Source of the DNA: Myotis daubentonii
Lineage: Eukaryota; Chordata; Mammalia; Chiroptera; Vespertilionidae
Assembly (NCBI RefSeq): GCF_963259705.1
Contig: NC_081849.1
Coordinates: forward strand, 54,780,093-54,844,092
Length of the DNA stretch: 64,000 nt
Reading direction: 5' to 3'
Shown: positions 53,701 through 64,000 of the stretch, piece by piece
Numbering within the stretch: position 1 is the stretch's first letter
Layout: each line of letters begins with the position of its first letter
Program-made: the position numbers and the translations under genes
Notes under the pieces: generated by a model
What the model saw: only the letters and a program-made list of their open reading frames with translations
Told to the model about the DNA's origin: nothing
The model's database searches: none

Positions 53701-55195
53701 AAATAGACAAGGAAAAGTTCAAACAATGTAAAATATATTTATTAACAATAGTATGTACTATTGAGGGATGGAATTATAATTGCACTTAGAGCCAACAAGA
53801 TATTTTAAAAAATGAATTTTCTCTAGTTTTGTGTGACATGAGGACCTCTCTTATTATCCAAAGAAATGTCATGAAATTATTAAAATATACAGTTGTTATT
53901 TTAGCCAAATCACTAACATGTGAAAGTCATTGAAACCACGGAGTGCTCTGAGGTGGGGAAAAAGATGTGTTTGGACTTCAACATAAATTTTTATATTGCA
54001 ATGAAAAGTCCATGCTGTCCAAGCCCCCCTTCGCTGTCTCACACAGGATTGTGTATCCTTATATATCCCTTATGAAGTGTGGTGCACTTTGAGGATAAAT
54101 TCCAATCCATTGAAAATATGGCAAACCCTGAAAATTATGCCACATGAGATGAGCTTTATTTAGGAAATTCATTCTCTAACAACCTTTACCTCTCTTGTGC
54201 TTTGAGTCCAATCCCACTCTGTCAGACACATCTTTGTCTTCAGTTAACTCATTGTTTTGCCTCCAGTGTAACGATTTGTCCCCTGGGTTCTTCTGGCTTT
54301 CAATCCTTCTCATGGCAGCAGTTCTTGGACTGACAGCATAAGCCTGCCTCCTTTAGGCTCTTCCCCAGGGATTTAGCTTCCATTCCCTCTCCCAGCAGCC
54401 CTCTTCCCTTCCCTCGCCCCACCTGCACCCATATATGTGTGTGGGCCTCCAAGGCAGCTTTAACTGAGTGAGATCCAGACCTCTTTTATTTTTGTTCCAA
54501 ACTCAGAGAGATGAGCCATGAAAATCACACCCCTTTCCTTATCCTGGCTCTACTTCTACCACCCTGCTTTGTTTATCTTGATCACTGAGGGATTTTGGTT
54601 GTCTAAATGCAGACGTGTTGTAGTAGTGTGTGTGTTGTATTTGTGTATTTATGTTTCGAAGGATCAGTTCCATAATTCAGCCACTTCAAAGCGAGATGTC
54701 ATTCTGCCAGTTACGTTAGTTCCTACCCAGCTTTGAAAATCCATTTGCCTTATCAAACTGTTTAAATATAAATAGTAGAACATTCTTATAAGGAAAATTA
54801 TAGTAATCTATCTAAGCAGAGGAGTTTGCTCATTTTCAGAGGAATAAAATGAGATGATCATTGTCCTACTTATATCTTGTGGGGCACACTGAGTTTTTTC
54901 TACTTAGTACATCAAAGGAAATGCTACTTGCTATGCAAAGAGGCATACCTACATGTCCATGGAACTAAAAACCCAGAGTCATAGAATTTCACCAAAGAGA
55001 TACTGTAGACAAATCCTTTCAACTTTTTAAAAGTGGTCTCCAACCAAAATCTCACACAAAAATGGAAAATGTGGAGTTGCTCTGGTGGTGACGATGGTGA
55101 CAATGGTGGTGGCAGGGTTATGTGGAGGCCTAATTGCCACCTCCAGCAGTGGCTACTGAGTCACCCCTTCAGAGTTTCGAATGCTCTTCAGATCA
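50740..55195. other. Long stretch without recognised features
   Basis: About 4.5 kb of AT-rich unique sequence with no SINE, Helitron or LINE that I can support. 52260-52640 is GC-richer, and GTTTCCATAGCACC at 52503-52516 is an imperfect X-box. This low insertion density is unusual for the window. No exon was identified. Confidence 0.45.
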
Positions 55196-55322
55196 TGATT
55201 TCAAAACTACATATTAGTCCAACCTGTTCATTTTACAGAGAAGGACTCTGAGGCATTGTAAGTGACATGACTAGGTAACCTGTGGTAGAGACATGGTTCA
55301 AATCTTGTGACTCTGCCTCATA
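55196..55322 (-). repeat. MIR fragment
   Basis: ACATATTAGTCCAACCTGTTCATTTTACAGAGAAGGACTCTGAGGCATTG is the antisense MIR core, then GACATGGTTCAAATCTTGTGACTCTG. An hAT element inserted at its right edge. Confidence 0.65.
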
Positions 55323-55544
55323 GACTAGGTCAGGGGTGGGCAACCTTTTTGTGAGTGCGTGCCAAAACCAGCAAAAGCTTTGACTCAAAATTCTTCTGCG
55401 TGCCAACCCTAATTTTTTGAGAACATGTTACACCTACTTGATATCTCTTAAGGTGTACATATGTGAAGAACCTTGAAGAAATAATAAAATTCATTCGAGG
55501 GACAAAAACACAGTATATGATGATGAAAAATACATTTACTTTTT

Positions 55545-55756
55545 TAAAAAATATATTTTATTGATTTTCCACAGAGAAGAAGGGAGAGGGACAAAGAGCT
55601 AGAAACATCAATGAGAGAAATCGATCAGCTGCCTCCTGCACGCCCCCCACAGGGGATGTGCCCGCAACCAAGGTACATGCCCTTGACCGGAATCGAACCT
55701 GAGACCCCTCAGTCGGCAGGCCGACGCTCTATCCACTAAGCCAAACCAGTTCGGCA
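55545..55756 (-). repeat. VES SINE inside an hAT element
   Basis: Antisense VES with complete head (CTAAGCCAAACCAGTTCGGC; GTCGGCAGGCCGACGCTCTATCC), box B as GGAATCGAACC, and T-rich tail. Perfect 13-bp duplications ACATTTACTTTTT (55532-55544 and 55757-55769). It is younger than the hAT. Confidence 0.95.
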
Positions 55757-55827
55757 ACATTTACTTTTTAATGTATATATGTACACTGATAATCTGACAG
55801 AAAACTTTATGACTCTGTTTGATATCA

Positions 55828-56082
55828 TCAGTGGGACTTTTGCTGCTGTATCACTGATGACAGAGATTTTACATCAGGTTTACATTTCGTGACCTTCAGA
55901 GATATGCACGAACTACTACTTTCATCTGTCAGGCTACTCCTATTACGAGACTTAACAAAATTCATCACTGAGAACAAAGATTCACAAGCGTATGTGGATG
56001 AAACCAAAACACTGGTTGTATCTAGGAAGGCAGGGAGAGTTAAGGCAGAGGCATAGAAATTGCTCTTCCCCTCTCTCGTCAA
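55828..56082 (-). pseudogene. hAT transposase C-terminal remnant
   Basis: The 84-codon frame includes CESLFSVMNFVKSRNRSSL and, after it, TDESSSSCISLKVTKCKPDV. This is the hAT C-terminal dimerisation region (CExxFSxMxxxKSxxRxxLTDExxxxCxxxxxTxxxPD pattern) found in Charlie-like and ZBED-related transposases. The catalytic core, the BED finger and the native start are missing, so it cannot encode an active enzyme. The start Met is simply the first in the frame. It ends near the left part of the element, as expected for the gene's 3' end. Confidence 0.85.
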
Positions 56083-56297
56083 TCCATGTCTATGATCTTT
56101 AAGATAACTTGTTATATAAAATTATTTATTTATCTAAGATGCACCTATACTGAATTTATCTGAAAAATAAAAAAGTCGATATTAAGAAAAAAAATTGTAA
56201 ATGGAAGATTATAAGAGAGGGTTTCGCGTGCCAGCAAAAGTTACTGGTGTGCCATGTTTGGCACGTGTGCCAGGGGTTGCCCACCCCTGGACTAGGT

Positions 56298-57175
56298 GCT
56301 TTTTCATCACACGTACACACAGACCCTTAAATGTCTAATAGTACATATGGATAATAACATAAATATTGCACAACATTTAAGTTATGACTATATATGAATT
56401 TTTGGAGAGAAAGTATTTTCAAAACATCCCCAAATTTTCAAACAATGAATTCATTCTCAATATTTGAATCATTTGAGTAATTTAATGAGGCCTAATCAGA
56501 TATTTGATTAAAAAAATATTTCATGAGTTAAAGAGTCTCCTTTATTTAAGTTAGTTCTGAATTAAATTATCCCATGGATGGCAAAGGAAATATAAATAGC
56601 TCAAAAGCATTTCTGCATTTTTCTAAGACCCAAGTTGACTGCTGGTTGGCAGTTTTAAGCTGATAAAGAATAAATACCACCCTATTTTAAGCTCTTTACC
56701 CAGTTAGCTGTCTGAAATGATTTCACAGCTCAGGCAGAAAGGCTAGCTGGGTAAACAGAACATTCACAAATAAGTTCTGTGTGGAAATTGAAGAAGCCAT
56801 GAGAATGTCAGGCCTTATGACAACTGTGGAATTTGAGTCAAAAATAAAAGTACTGCTTGTGATTCCCCATTGACTCAGGGAGTGGTTGCCCAGCCCTAGA
56901 AGTTATTTCTTTGTGTTCTTTTTTTAGAGGTTTCTAGCTCTATTTAAAAAAAGAATATTGGAAGGCTTTAGCAGGGTATTAAATTCAGCTTTTATAAAAA
57001 GATGAAAAGAGCATTACTCCATAATCTTTCTTACTAGTCACTTCCGGTTGGCCATTTTTGCCCATGGGGAAAAGCACAGATGTGCAGATTTTCTTGTCTG
57101 GGGTCTGAAACCATGCTTTCAGACTCCTTAGAGCAGAAGAGAACTCACACATATTTGGGCTCCATGTTGTTTGTT
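56298..57175. other. Unannotated sequence
   Basis: No gene or repeat recognised. Confidence 0.45.
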
Positions 57176-57183
57176 CTCTAGGC

Positions 57184-57396
57184 CAGTGGTCGGCAAACTG
57201 CGGCTCGTGAGCCACATGCGGCTCTTTGGTCCCTTGAGTGTGGCTCTTCCTAAGCCTTAGGAGTACCCTTAATTAAGTTAATAACAATGTACCTACCTAT
57301 ATAGTTTAAGTTTAAAAAATTTGGCTCTCAAAAGAAATTTCAATCGTTGTACTGTTGATATTTGGCTCTGTTGACTAATGAGTTTGCCGACCACTG
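57184..57396 (+). mobile_element. Nonautonomous hAT MITE
   Basis: 213 bp with ends CAGTGGTCGGCAAACTGCGG and GAGTTTGCCGACCACTG and perfect 8-bp duplications CTCTAGGC (57176-57183 and 57397-57404). The left 60 bp equals the palindromic 33269 element; the interior (TTAATTAAGTTAATAACAATG; TTTGGCTCTCAAAAGAAATTTCAATCG) differs, so the two are distinct subfamilies served by one transposase. Both sites read NTCTAGRN, hinting at a target preference. Confidence 0.96.
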
Positions 57397-57404
57397 CTCT
57401 AGGC

Positions 57405-58080
57405 AGACGAATCCCTGGTCAAGCAGCACATTCCCTTTAAGATTTCCTATGATATCATGATGTCTGCCTGGAGTCACTGACTCATCTAATTCTATCAAGA
57501 TGTAAACTCATTGGCAACAACATCCTCCTACGGGAGTAGGTGTGATTTTAATTTTACTGTAACAACACACGTGTACAAAGGCAGGTGCAACTGAGATAGT
57601 CATTGCCCCTCCGGTAATTGTAGTGAACCTACAATCAATTGACCATTGCTCACAGCTGTCCTACAGCAAGTAGGAACGGGAATCTGGGAGGCTGGCGAAA
57701 GTATTACTTTGGGTGAGGCATTGCATCATTGCAGACATAATAAAATGCTTCCCCTGTGGAAAGGTGTAAATCTCAGGTGCAAAGTCCATAAGCTCTGAAA
57801 AATGGCAGGGCTGTGTGAGCAAGAGAGGGGAGTAGGAAGAGCTCAAAGATTGTATTGAATCCATTTCCCTTTCTCCTTAGACAGGAAGCTCCTTCCTAAC
57901 TAACCCACTTCCTTAACCTCTAGGATTTCCCCTTTAATATTCTATTCTACCAGATAGACATTAGATTCTGTACAATTAATCTTCCCCTTTTCTATCTCTA
58001 ATTGGCTCTTGCTCTTCCTACTTTCTGCTAGGAAAATGTTAACCTGTTTTGGATTAAAGTGCTCAATAGCAATGTGGTGA
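57405..58080. other. Unannotated sequence
   Basis: No gene or repeat recognised. Confidence 0.45.
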
Positions 58081-58089
58081 GGGATGAAC

Positions 58090-58262
58090 TGAATGGACTT
58101 TAGAATCAGACAGGCCTGGGTTCAGTGATTCACCTTGTATTCTCTGAGTAAAATTTGGAAAAATTACTTGAACTACTCAAGTCTCAATTTATCTTTAAAA
58201 TGTGGATGATAACTGATAACTCATAGGGTTATTTTTAAGAATAAATGAGATAGGCTATGCAG
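58090..58262 (+). repeat. MIR SINE
   Basis: Sense MIR: TTAGAATCAGACAGGCCTGGGTTC, GAAAAATTACTTGAACTACTCAAGTCTCAATTTATC, AAAATGTGGATGATAACTGATAACTCATAGGGTT and AATAAATGAGATAGGC in order. Nearly the full length is present. Confidence 0.85.
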
Positions 58263-58299
58263 GGGGGGCTTGTATTAAAACATATTAGTTCCTTTTTTC

Positions 58300-59460
58300 C
58301 TTTCCAATTCACTACCAGTGCTATCCAACATTAGATTTTCAGCAGTATTACACCTCTGAAGTATCAGATGGTGGAAATTTTGAACATGAAAGACATCCAT
58401 AAGGTACAAGTTTTCAGGGAAAATTATTTTCTGAGTGTTTTTCAAGTTATACATGTAAGTATATCTGTGTGTTACGGAGCATGTGCAGGCACAGCAATTT
58501 AATCACATGTGTTGGGTATGTTATAGGCCTCCTTTTTCTATCTTGATCTTTGCCCGAGGAAGTTGACTCATTTATACTTTATCAACTGGGGCTGTGCCTT
58601 CTGGCTCTTGGTTAGGTTTGGCCATCGGAGAATCCCTATAGGGAATCCCGGCAGCAGAACCAGAAGTATTTATTCTCCTTGATACCTTGTGGAGAGGTAT
58701 CCTCAAGTGGCACTGGTGACTGAGGCCATTAAAGCGGCCATTCCCTCTATGCCTTTGTTGGGTTGTTGAACTGGAGACAGGAAGAGAGTGACCTCCCTGA
58801 CAGATGCTCTGGAGCTGGCTGTACTCTCCTTGGAAGGTCGCTCATCCTTGTAAGGGGAATGTCTCTGAATGACTCTCGTCTGCCCCATCCAATGACTACT
58901 CCTTCTCAAGTCCTTATGGACATAGGGTGTCAACTTGTGACCAGCTCAGCATTCTCACACTATCCTTTGTGACTCTGATACTCACACTTCTGTAAATAGT
59001 CCCTTTGTAAATAAACCCTCCTCAAATTATCCCAATTTGAGTGCACCATCTATTTCCTGTTGGAATCCTGATTTATACACTAGTAAATAGAATGGAATTG
59101 GAGAAGAGCACTAATTCCAGTAATGTAAGCTAACAAGGTTTGTACATCAGAATTCCAAAATTTATTGTGTGTTCTGTAGGACATGCTTTGACTTGAAGTG
59201 TCTCTGAGTAACAATCATTATTGTTTAAACTTCCTCTCTGATCTTGCTTAATACTTAATCAATGTTGCTTGAGAAGCAAAGTACAAAAACAGAAGAGAAA
59301 CATGAGCAAAGGCCACAGGGTAAATACAGATGTGTGCAGCGTACTTTCATGCAGATATTCAAATAAATCTGTTGAAATAAATTTAGATTGTCCTTTGCAA
59401 TTGTACCCTTAATTATAATGTATTTCCTTTTTAATCCCTTTTAACTCAATGCTATATCTG
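58300..59460. repeat. Unannotated; 58930-59080 probable ancient repeat end
   Basis: CTTCTGTAAATAGTCCCTTTGTAAATAAACCCTCCTCAAATTATCCCAATTTGAGTG resembles the end of a widespread ancient mammalian element, family not named. Frames at 58703-58972 on both strands lie in or near it and have no domain. The rest is unannotated. Confidence 0.4.
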
Positions 59461-59778
59461 GGATATAGGGTTCCTCAAACCCCTTACACTGGATAGTAAG
59501 AAAAATCCCACCCAGACTATTGGAAATGAAACAAACACTATTAAGACATTATTTGCTAATTCTATGAGTCTTCTCTTTGTGTCACATCTGTTTCCTTTAG
59601 GTTTAGTCTTGGAGAGATTTGACAAGGCAGTACTAGATAGAACAAGACACTTTATGAGCATTTATGAGCCTAGTCTAGGATGATAGTGGCATTGATGAAA
59701 GGCCACACCCAGCCCAGACATGGAATTAATCAAGTAGGTGAGGAGAGAGGGTCTCTTATTAGGCCCAAACTTAAAAAC

Positions 59779-59884
59779 CCAGCTAGTATGGGTGAGTGGA
59801 TAGAGCATCAGCCTGTGGACTGAAGGTTCTGGGTTTGATTTTGGTCAAGAGCACATGCCCAGGCTCCCAGCTTGATCCCCAGTT
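59779..59884 (+). repeat. VES SINE, 5' half
   Basis: CCAGCTAGTATGGGTGAGTGGATAGAGCATCAGCCTGTGGACTGAAGGTTCTGGGTTTGATTTTGGTC, then CACATGCCCAGGCTCCCAGCTTGATCCCCAGT. It stops before the pyrimidine tract; 3' truncation. Confidence 0.85.
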
Positions 59885-59999
59885 TAAGTTCTTTTCCTAA
59901 GTGCCCATTATTTTTTGGTTTCATATTTTATTTTGAAATATTTTATATATTTGGAATTTATTTTTATATAATGATCTTATTTCCCCTCACAAATAACTA

Positions 60000-60690
60000 G
60001 CTAATTGATTAATCCAGCTTTTTCTAGCTTATTTGTAAAGCCATCCTTATCATATACTAAATTATCACATGCATTTTGCTCTATTTTGGGGTTCTACCCT
60101 GATGAACTGTTTGTTCCTGAAGCATGTTTTAATGTATGTTTGTTTTAAATACATAAGGGCCTAGTTTTCCATCACTGCTATTTTTTTTTATGTCTATTAT
60201 AGCTATCCCAGCATGCTTATATTTCCATATTTTTCATTTCTATTTTCCCCATAGAATTCTTATGAAGTTCCAAAATATAAAATTTTATTTGTAATTTTGT
60301 GGGTAATCACATTGAATTTATTAATTAATTCAGAGAGATCTGCCATCTTTACAATATTGTGTCTTTGTATCCAAGAACAAGATGTATTTCTATTTATTTT
60401 TTCCTTATTAGCATTTTCAAGTTCTCTTTACCCTAGACCCTGTTTTAGAATATTTTACCTGTTATTCCTATTATTTCAGAGTTGTGTTGTTTTCTCAAAT
60501 GCTAACATCCCTTCTTTTGTATTGCATATATGCACATATATATTTCAGTATAGGAAAGCTATTGATTTTTGTGAACTAATTTTTTAAGTAGCTTAATTAG
60601 TAAGCTACTTATGGCTTCTCATAGTTTTTCAGTTGATTATTTTTTGTTTTTCAGATAAATAGAGTTTTCCCAGGAAATTATATATATTCA
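60000..60690 (-). repeat. L1 LINE ORF2 region, antisense
   Basis: GGGTAATCACATTGAATTTATTAATTAATTCAGAGAGATCTGCCATCTTTACAATATTGTGTCTTTGTATCCAAGAACAAGATG is the antisense of a known L1 ORF2 3' segment. Reading frames are broken. Boundaries are approximate. Confidence 0.7.
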
Positions 60691-60745
60691 CACACACATA
60701 CACATATACATACATATATGCATACATATATGTGTACATATATAT
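60690..60745 (+). repeat. CA/TA microsatellite
   Basis: Interrupted ACACATAC and ACATATAT repeats. The 75-codon minus frame through it is an artefact. Confidence 0.85.
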
Positions 60746-61790
60746 GGCACTTTTTAGTTTTAATTTTATGTTTGAACAGATAATATATCCATATGGTTCA
60801 AAAATTTTTGAAGAACAAAAGATACACAAAAGAAAAGTACAAAAACTCTCTCCCACACCTTTTCCCAGACCCCAAAAGTCCCCTCATATGAGTTAAAATG
60901 TCTTATTAGTTTTTGTTAATTCTTTTAGAGTTATTCTATGTATATACAAGCAAATACAAAAATATTTACTTTTCACACAAATGATGGTATGTTGTATATA
61001 CTGCTCTACACTTTATTTTGAGGCTAGAAATGCCTGGATGAGGAAAGTAAAGATATGTTTGAGGAAGATAGCCGTTTTCTTCAGTTTCTACTCACAGTCT
61101 ACTCTCTGTCATAGGTGTCAGGCATGAATCCTTGGGAACTGGGACTGGAAAGCAAATCAAAGTGACGGAGACCACAGAGTGCTTTGCTCCACCCTCCTGA
61201 CATGCTCTGGGTTATTGGGCCAATCTGCTCTGCCTACTGTCCTCCTTCCGTTGGATTTCTGCCATAAAACCCTTCATTTCCCCATGTGGCCAAAGCAATG
61301 ATCTATCAGCCATACCCAGACCTACCTGGACCCAGTTGTGGGCTTGAGACTAGTGTGCCAACTGGGACCAGCAAGATGATCAGCACACCTTTTTGAAGGA
61401 TTGGGCTAGTATATTCCAAAATGTTCACTAATCCAGCCCCAAGTCTCTGCAGGATGCCACTACAGTGATTCAGAAAGGTCACTGCACTCCCTTCAACCAT
61501 GATACCCCTGGCTTCTAGCATCATTAGTCTTCTTTTACTTCCGCTCCAACAATGTTCTTGGCACCTACTTTTGGAATAAATGTGGCTTTTTTGTGTGTCC
61601 TTAGCAAAGGAGTTTAGTTCTGCTTGGTAGTTGAATAGCAGAATGGTTTGGGTAGGATGAAGTAAAAAATTTTAAGGACCAGATATATAATCAAATTGAA
61701 TTCCCTGTATGCAACATTATATGATTGAGAATACAATCTCAGAGGCAGGGCTTGAAGATGTAATTTGTTCTGCATAGTTTCTTTTTAAAT
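60746..61790. other. Unannotated sequence
   Basis: 60770-61020 (GATAATATATCCATATGGTTCAAAAATTTTTGAAG) looks like old LINE-type sequence but I cannot place it. 61080-61570 has no recognised feature. Confidence 0.4.
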
Positions 61791-61794
61791 GCAT

Positions 61795-62485
61795 GCCTTA
61801 AAAAACAGCTTTATTGAGATATAATTTAAATGTATAGACTTCACAATTTAACATGCACAATTCAATGGTTTTTAGTGTATTTTCACAATTGTGCAACCAT
61901 CACCAAATCAAATTTTAGAACATTTTCATCATCCCCCCCAAAGGCTTATCTATGCACTTTAGCAGTCACTTCCCACTAGCCCACCTTTCTTTCCCTCTCC
62001 AGTACTGCTGCCCAGCTCTAGACAACCACTAATTTATTTTCTGTCTTTATAGGTTGGTCAGTTCTGTGCACTTTATATGAATGGAATCATTTAATATCTG
62101 GCCTCTTTCATTTGCATGATCTTTTTGAGGTTGATCCGTGTTGGAGCATTACTAATACATTCTTTTTGTTGACAAATGTTATTTCATTGTATGGATATAA
62201 ATATGTCATATTCAGTTTGTTCATTCACCAATTTTTGGACATTTGGGTTGTTTTAGTTTTTTGGCTATTATGAATAATGCTGTGGTAGACATTTATGTGC
62301 AAGTGAACAGATGTTTTCAATTTCCTTGGATTTATTATCTAGGAGTTGAATTGTTGGGTCACACGGTAACTCTATGTTTAACATTTTGATGCATTATTTT
62401 TCAAAGTGGCCTCACCATTTTACATTCTCACCAACAGTGTATGAGAGTTCCAACTTCTCTACAGCCTCATGAAAAACTCATTGTC

Positions 62486-62546
<61 letters not shown>

Positions 62547-63015
62547 GCTATCCTAGTGCTTGTGAAATGCTATCTCATTATGGTTTTAACTTCATTTCCC
62601 TAGTGACACATGATGGTGAACATCTTTTCATGTTCTTAGCACCTTGTATATCTTTTTGGGAGAAATGTCCATTAAAATGAATACCTGTTTTAATTGGGAT
62701 GTTTATCTTTATTTAGATTAAGTTGCAGGAGTGTGTGTGTGTGTGTTTTTTTCATTTCTTTCTGGATATTAGACCTTTATCAGATTGATTTAAGAAATAT
62801 TTTCTCTCATTCTGTGTGTTGTTTTTCTCTTTCTTCATGATATTCTAATGCAGCAAAAACACTTTTAAATTTGATTAAATCTAATTTATTTTTTTGACTT
62901 TGTCACTTGTGCTTTTGCAGTTAAGACTATGATCCAATTTGAGTGATTTTTTTTTCAGAACGGTGTAAGGTAGGTATCTAATTTCTTTCTTTTGCATTTG
63001 GGTGTCTATAATTTT
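61795..63015 (-). repeat. L1M LINE 3' region, antisense
   Basis: Ordered antisense landmarks: CAGCTTTATTGAGATATAATTTAAATG, GTGTATTTTCACAATTGTGCAACCATCACC, GAATGGAATCATTTAATATCTGGCC, TTTTGGCTATTATGAATAATGCTG, CTAGGAGTTGAATTGTTGGGTCACACGGTAACTC, CACCAACAGTGTATGAGAGTTCC, GATGGTGAACATCTTTTCATG and ATTAGACCTTTATCAGATTG. A TA microsatellite has expanded inside it. About 1.2 kb of one old copy. Confidence 0.92.
62489..62543 (+). repeat. (TA)n microsatellite
   Basis: About 27 perfect TA dinucleotides inside the antisense L1, in the place where TTGTCTGCA is followed in L1 by TAATAGC. Pure and long, so likely variable in length between individuals. Confidence 0.97.
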
Positions 63016-63891
63016 AACTTATGCGAATGGTACTCAACATGGAAGTAACTGCCTTCTCTTGAGATTACTTGAGACCTTTAATTCTCTCTATATACTGTGC
63101 TTAGACTTGACATAAGATAGTTCAATAAAAGGTCTGCAGGGATAACATTTAGGCTTATGTATCATATTATATCCTGTATCAAATTCATTCATTAAAATTA
63201 GTTTTGAGGACAGTTTGTAGCATGTTTATTTTCTAAAGTTATAGAAAGTCTAATGCCACCGGAGGACTTAAAGCATAGCAGGAATGGAAACCCTTTCTTT
63301 CTAAGTCACGTCTTTGTTTTAGTGCTTGCAATAACTCATTTCTGTATTGAGCCTAGAATTCAGAAAGTTTTCTCAGATCAAATGGTATGAAGAAAATTTT
63401 ATAGCAAGAAAGAGTAAAAATGAAATTGTCATTTTAACTGCTTTGGGATGGTATATTTACTTAGCCGGTCTTATCTTTGTTTTCCTCCTGGGTTTATGAT
63501 TCAAACCCTTAAATTCACATAAAAAAGATTTTTTTTTTTTAAAGTTCAAGTTTGTGCCCATGAAAAGGACAATGAATCTTTTTAAAGGAAATACATTTTA
63601 TTAAGTGAATTATAATATTTTTTTCCTTTCAGTTGGGAACAACATTGTTGTAAATGGAATTTAAGGTGCCACATTTTGAAGAAAGAGGCAACTGACATTT
63701 GTAGTAACTATTATAAAAAACATATTAAATGAACTTTAATACATAGAAGTTAAAGATGGTCAATGCACATCAATGGCCAGACCATTTAACATGACTTCAA
63801 TAGATAATTTTTGGTGAAGCAATTTCACATAAATGACTTTGAGTTTGAATACATCAAATTTCACCCTCATGGCCAATAGAATTATTGAGAA
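63016..63891. other. Unannotated AT-rich sequence
   Basis: No gene or repeat recognised. Confidence 0.45.
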
Positions 63892-64000
63892 CTAGTGCCC
63901 CAGTACATGGATTTGTGCACATTGAAAGGAAATTAGTCCCTCCGGTGCAAGGACTAGTGCAGGCGGTCCCAGGTGGTGGCTGTAGAGGTAGGATTGGGCA
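63892..64000 (-). mobile_element. Helitron, partial at the window edge
   Basis: It begins CTAGTGCCCCAGTACATGGATTTGTGCAC (CTAG end and a degenerate hairpin GTACATGGATTTGTGCAC) after an A, as the other minus-strand copies do. The 5' end lies beyond the window. Confidence 0.75.

Larger units (their letters stand above)
55331..56289 (-). mobile_element. hAT transposon, internally deleted
   Basis: Inverted ends CAGGGGTGGGCAACCTTTTT (left) and GGGGTTGCCCACCCCTG (right) with perfect 8-bp duplications GACTAGGT (55323-55330 and 56290-56297). Subterminal GCGTGCCAAAACCAGCAAAAGC and CGCGTGCCAGCAAAAGTTACTGG repeat in inverted form. It retains the 3' end of a transposase gene on the minus strand and was later hit by a VES SINE at 55545. 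Excluding the SINE, about 735 bp remain; the N-terminal coding part is gone. Confidence 0.95.

Noticed and set aside
1..64000. piggyBac or mariner elements, which also occur in vesper bats
   Set aside because: I found no TTAA- or TA-flanked inverted repeat pair with recognisable ends; a masking search would be needed to exclude old copies.

Overview
The window is about 64 kb of nuclear DNA from a vespertilionid bat. The evidence is the combination of repeats, not a gene. There are about 17 tRNA-derived VES-type SINEs, ten Helitron copies of the HeliBat type (5' TC start, AT-rich TATAATAAAA-like head, 3' hairpin followed by CTAG), several young hAT elements with intact 8-bp target duplications, and bat-type LINE-1 3' ends. 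VES and HeliBat together are characteristic of vesper bats; the genus cannot be read from the sequence. I find no cellular protein-coding exon, tRNA, rRNA or ncRNA gene that I can support. All open frames are short and most lie in repeats. The window looks intergenic or deep intronic.

Layout. 1-3.4 kb: mostly unique DNA with one decayed SINE. 3.4-4.7 kb: two head-to-tail Helitrons, the second holding a minisatellite. 4.9-7.1 kb: a complete but internally deleted class II endogenous retrovirus on the minus strand, with two 622-bp LTRs differing at 3 sites, a Lys-tRNA primer site, a polypurine tract and a 6-bp target duplication. 7.46-7.84 kb: a Helitron whose empty site matches a 40-bp block at 3.0 kb. 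8-14 kb: an hAT MITE, SINEs and old LINE debris. 14.05-14.7 kb: a SINE split by a solo LTR. 15.04-15.24 kb: an assembly gap. 15.2-24.8 kb: MaLR LTRs, antisense L1, two Helitrons, a solo LTR with a perfect 5-bp duplication and a second probable LTR. 25-33 kb: MIR and L2-type remnants, SINEs, an X-box-like site and tandem Helitrons. 33.2-34.4 kb: a palindromic hAT MITE and a Helitron with a long internal hairpin. 37-43 kb: SINEs, a truncated L1 and an L1 with inverted 5' part. 43.5-45.2 kb: an old L1 split by a Helitron carrying a captured MIR-containing segment and by a second DNA element. 46-50 kb: microsatellite, L1 and SINEs. 50-55 kb: mostly unique AT-rich DNA. 55.3-57.4 kb: an hAT element keeping a transposase C-terminus and a second hAT MITE. 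58-63 kb: MIR and antisense L1. 63.9 kb: the edge of another Helitron.

Nothing here works together as a pathway. The window is a layered record of transposition: old MIR, L2, L1 and MaLR copies are the substrate, and hAT, Helitron, VES and class II retroviral insertions sit in them with readable target duplications. The observations most worth following are the host-segment capture by the Helitron at 43.7-44.4 kb, the within-window empty site of the 7.46 kb Helitron, and the triplicated splice-donor leader of the young retrovirus.
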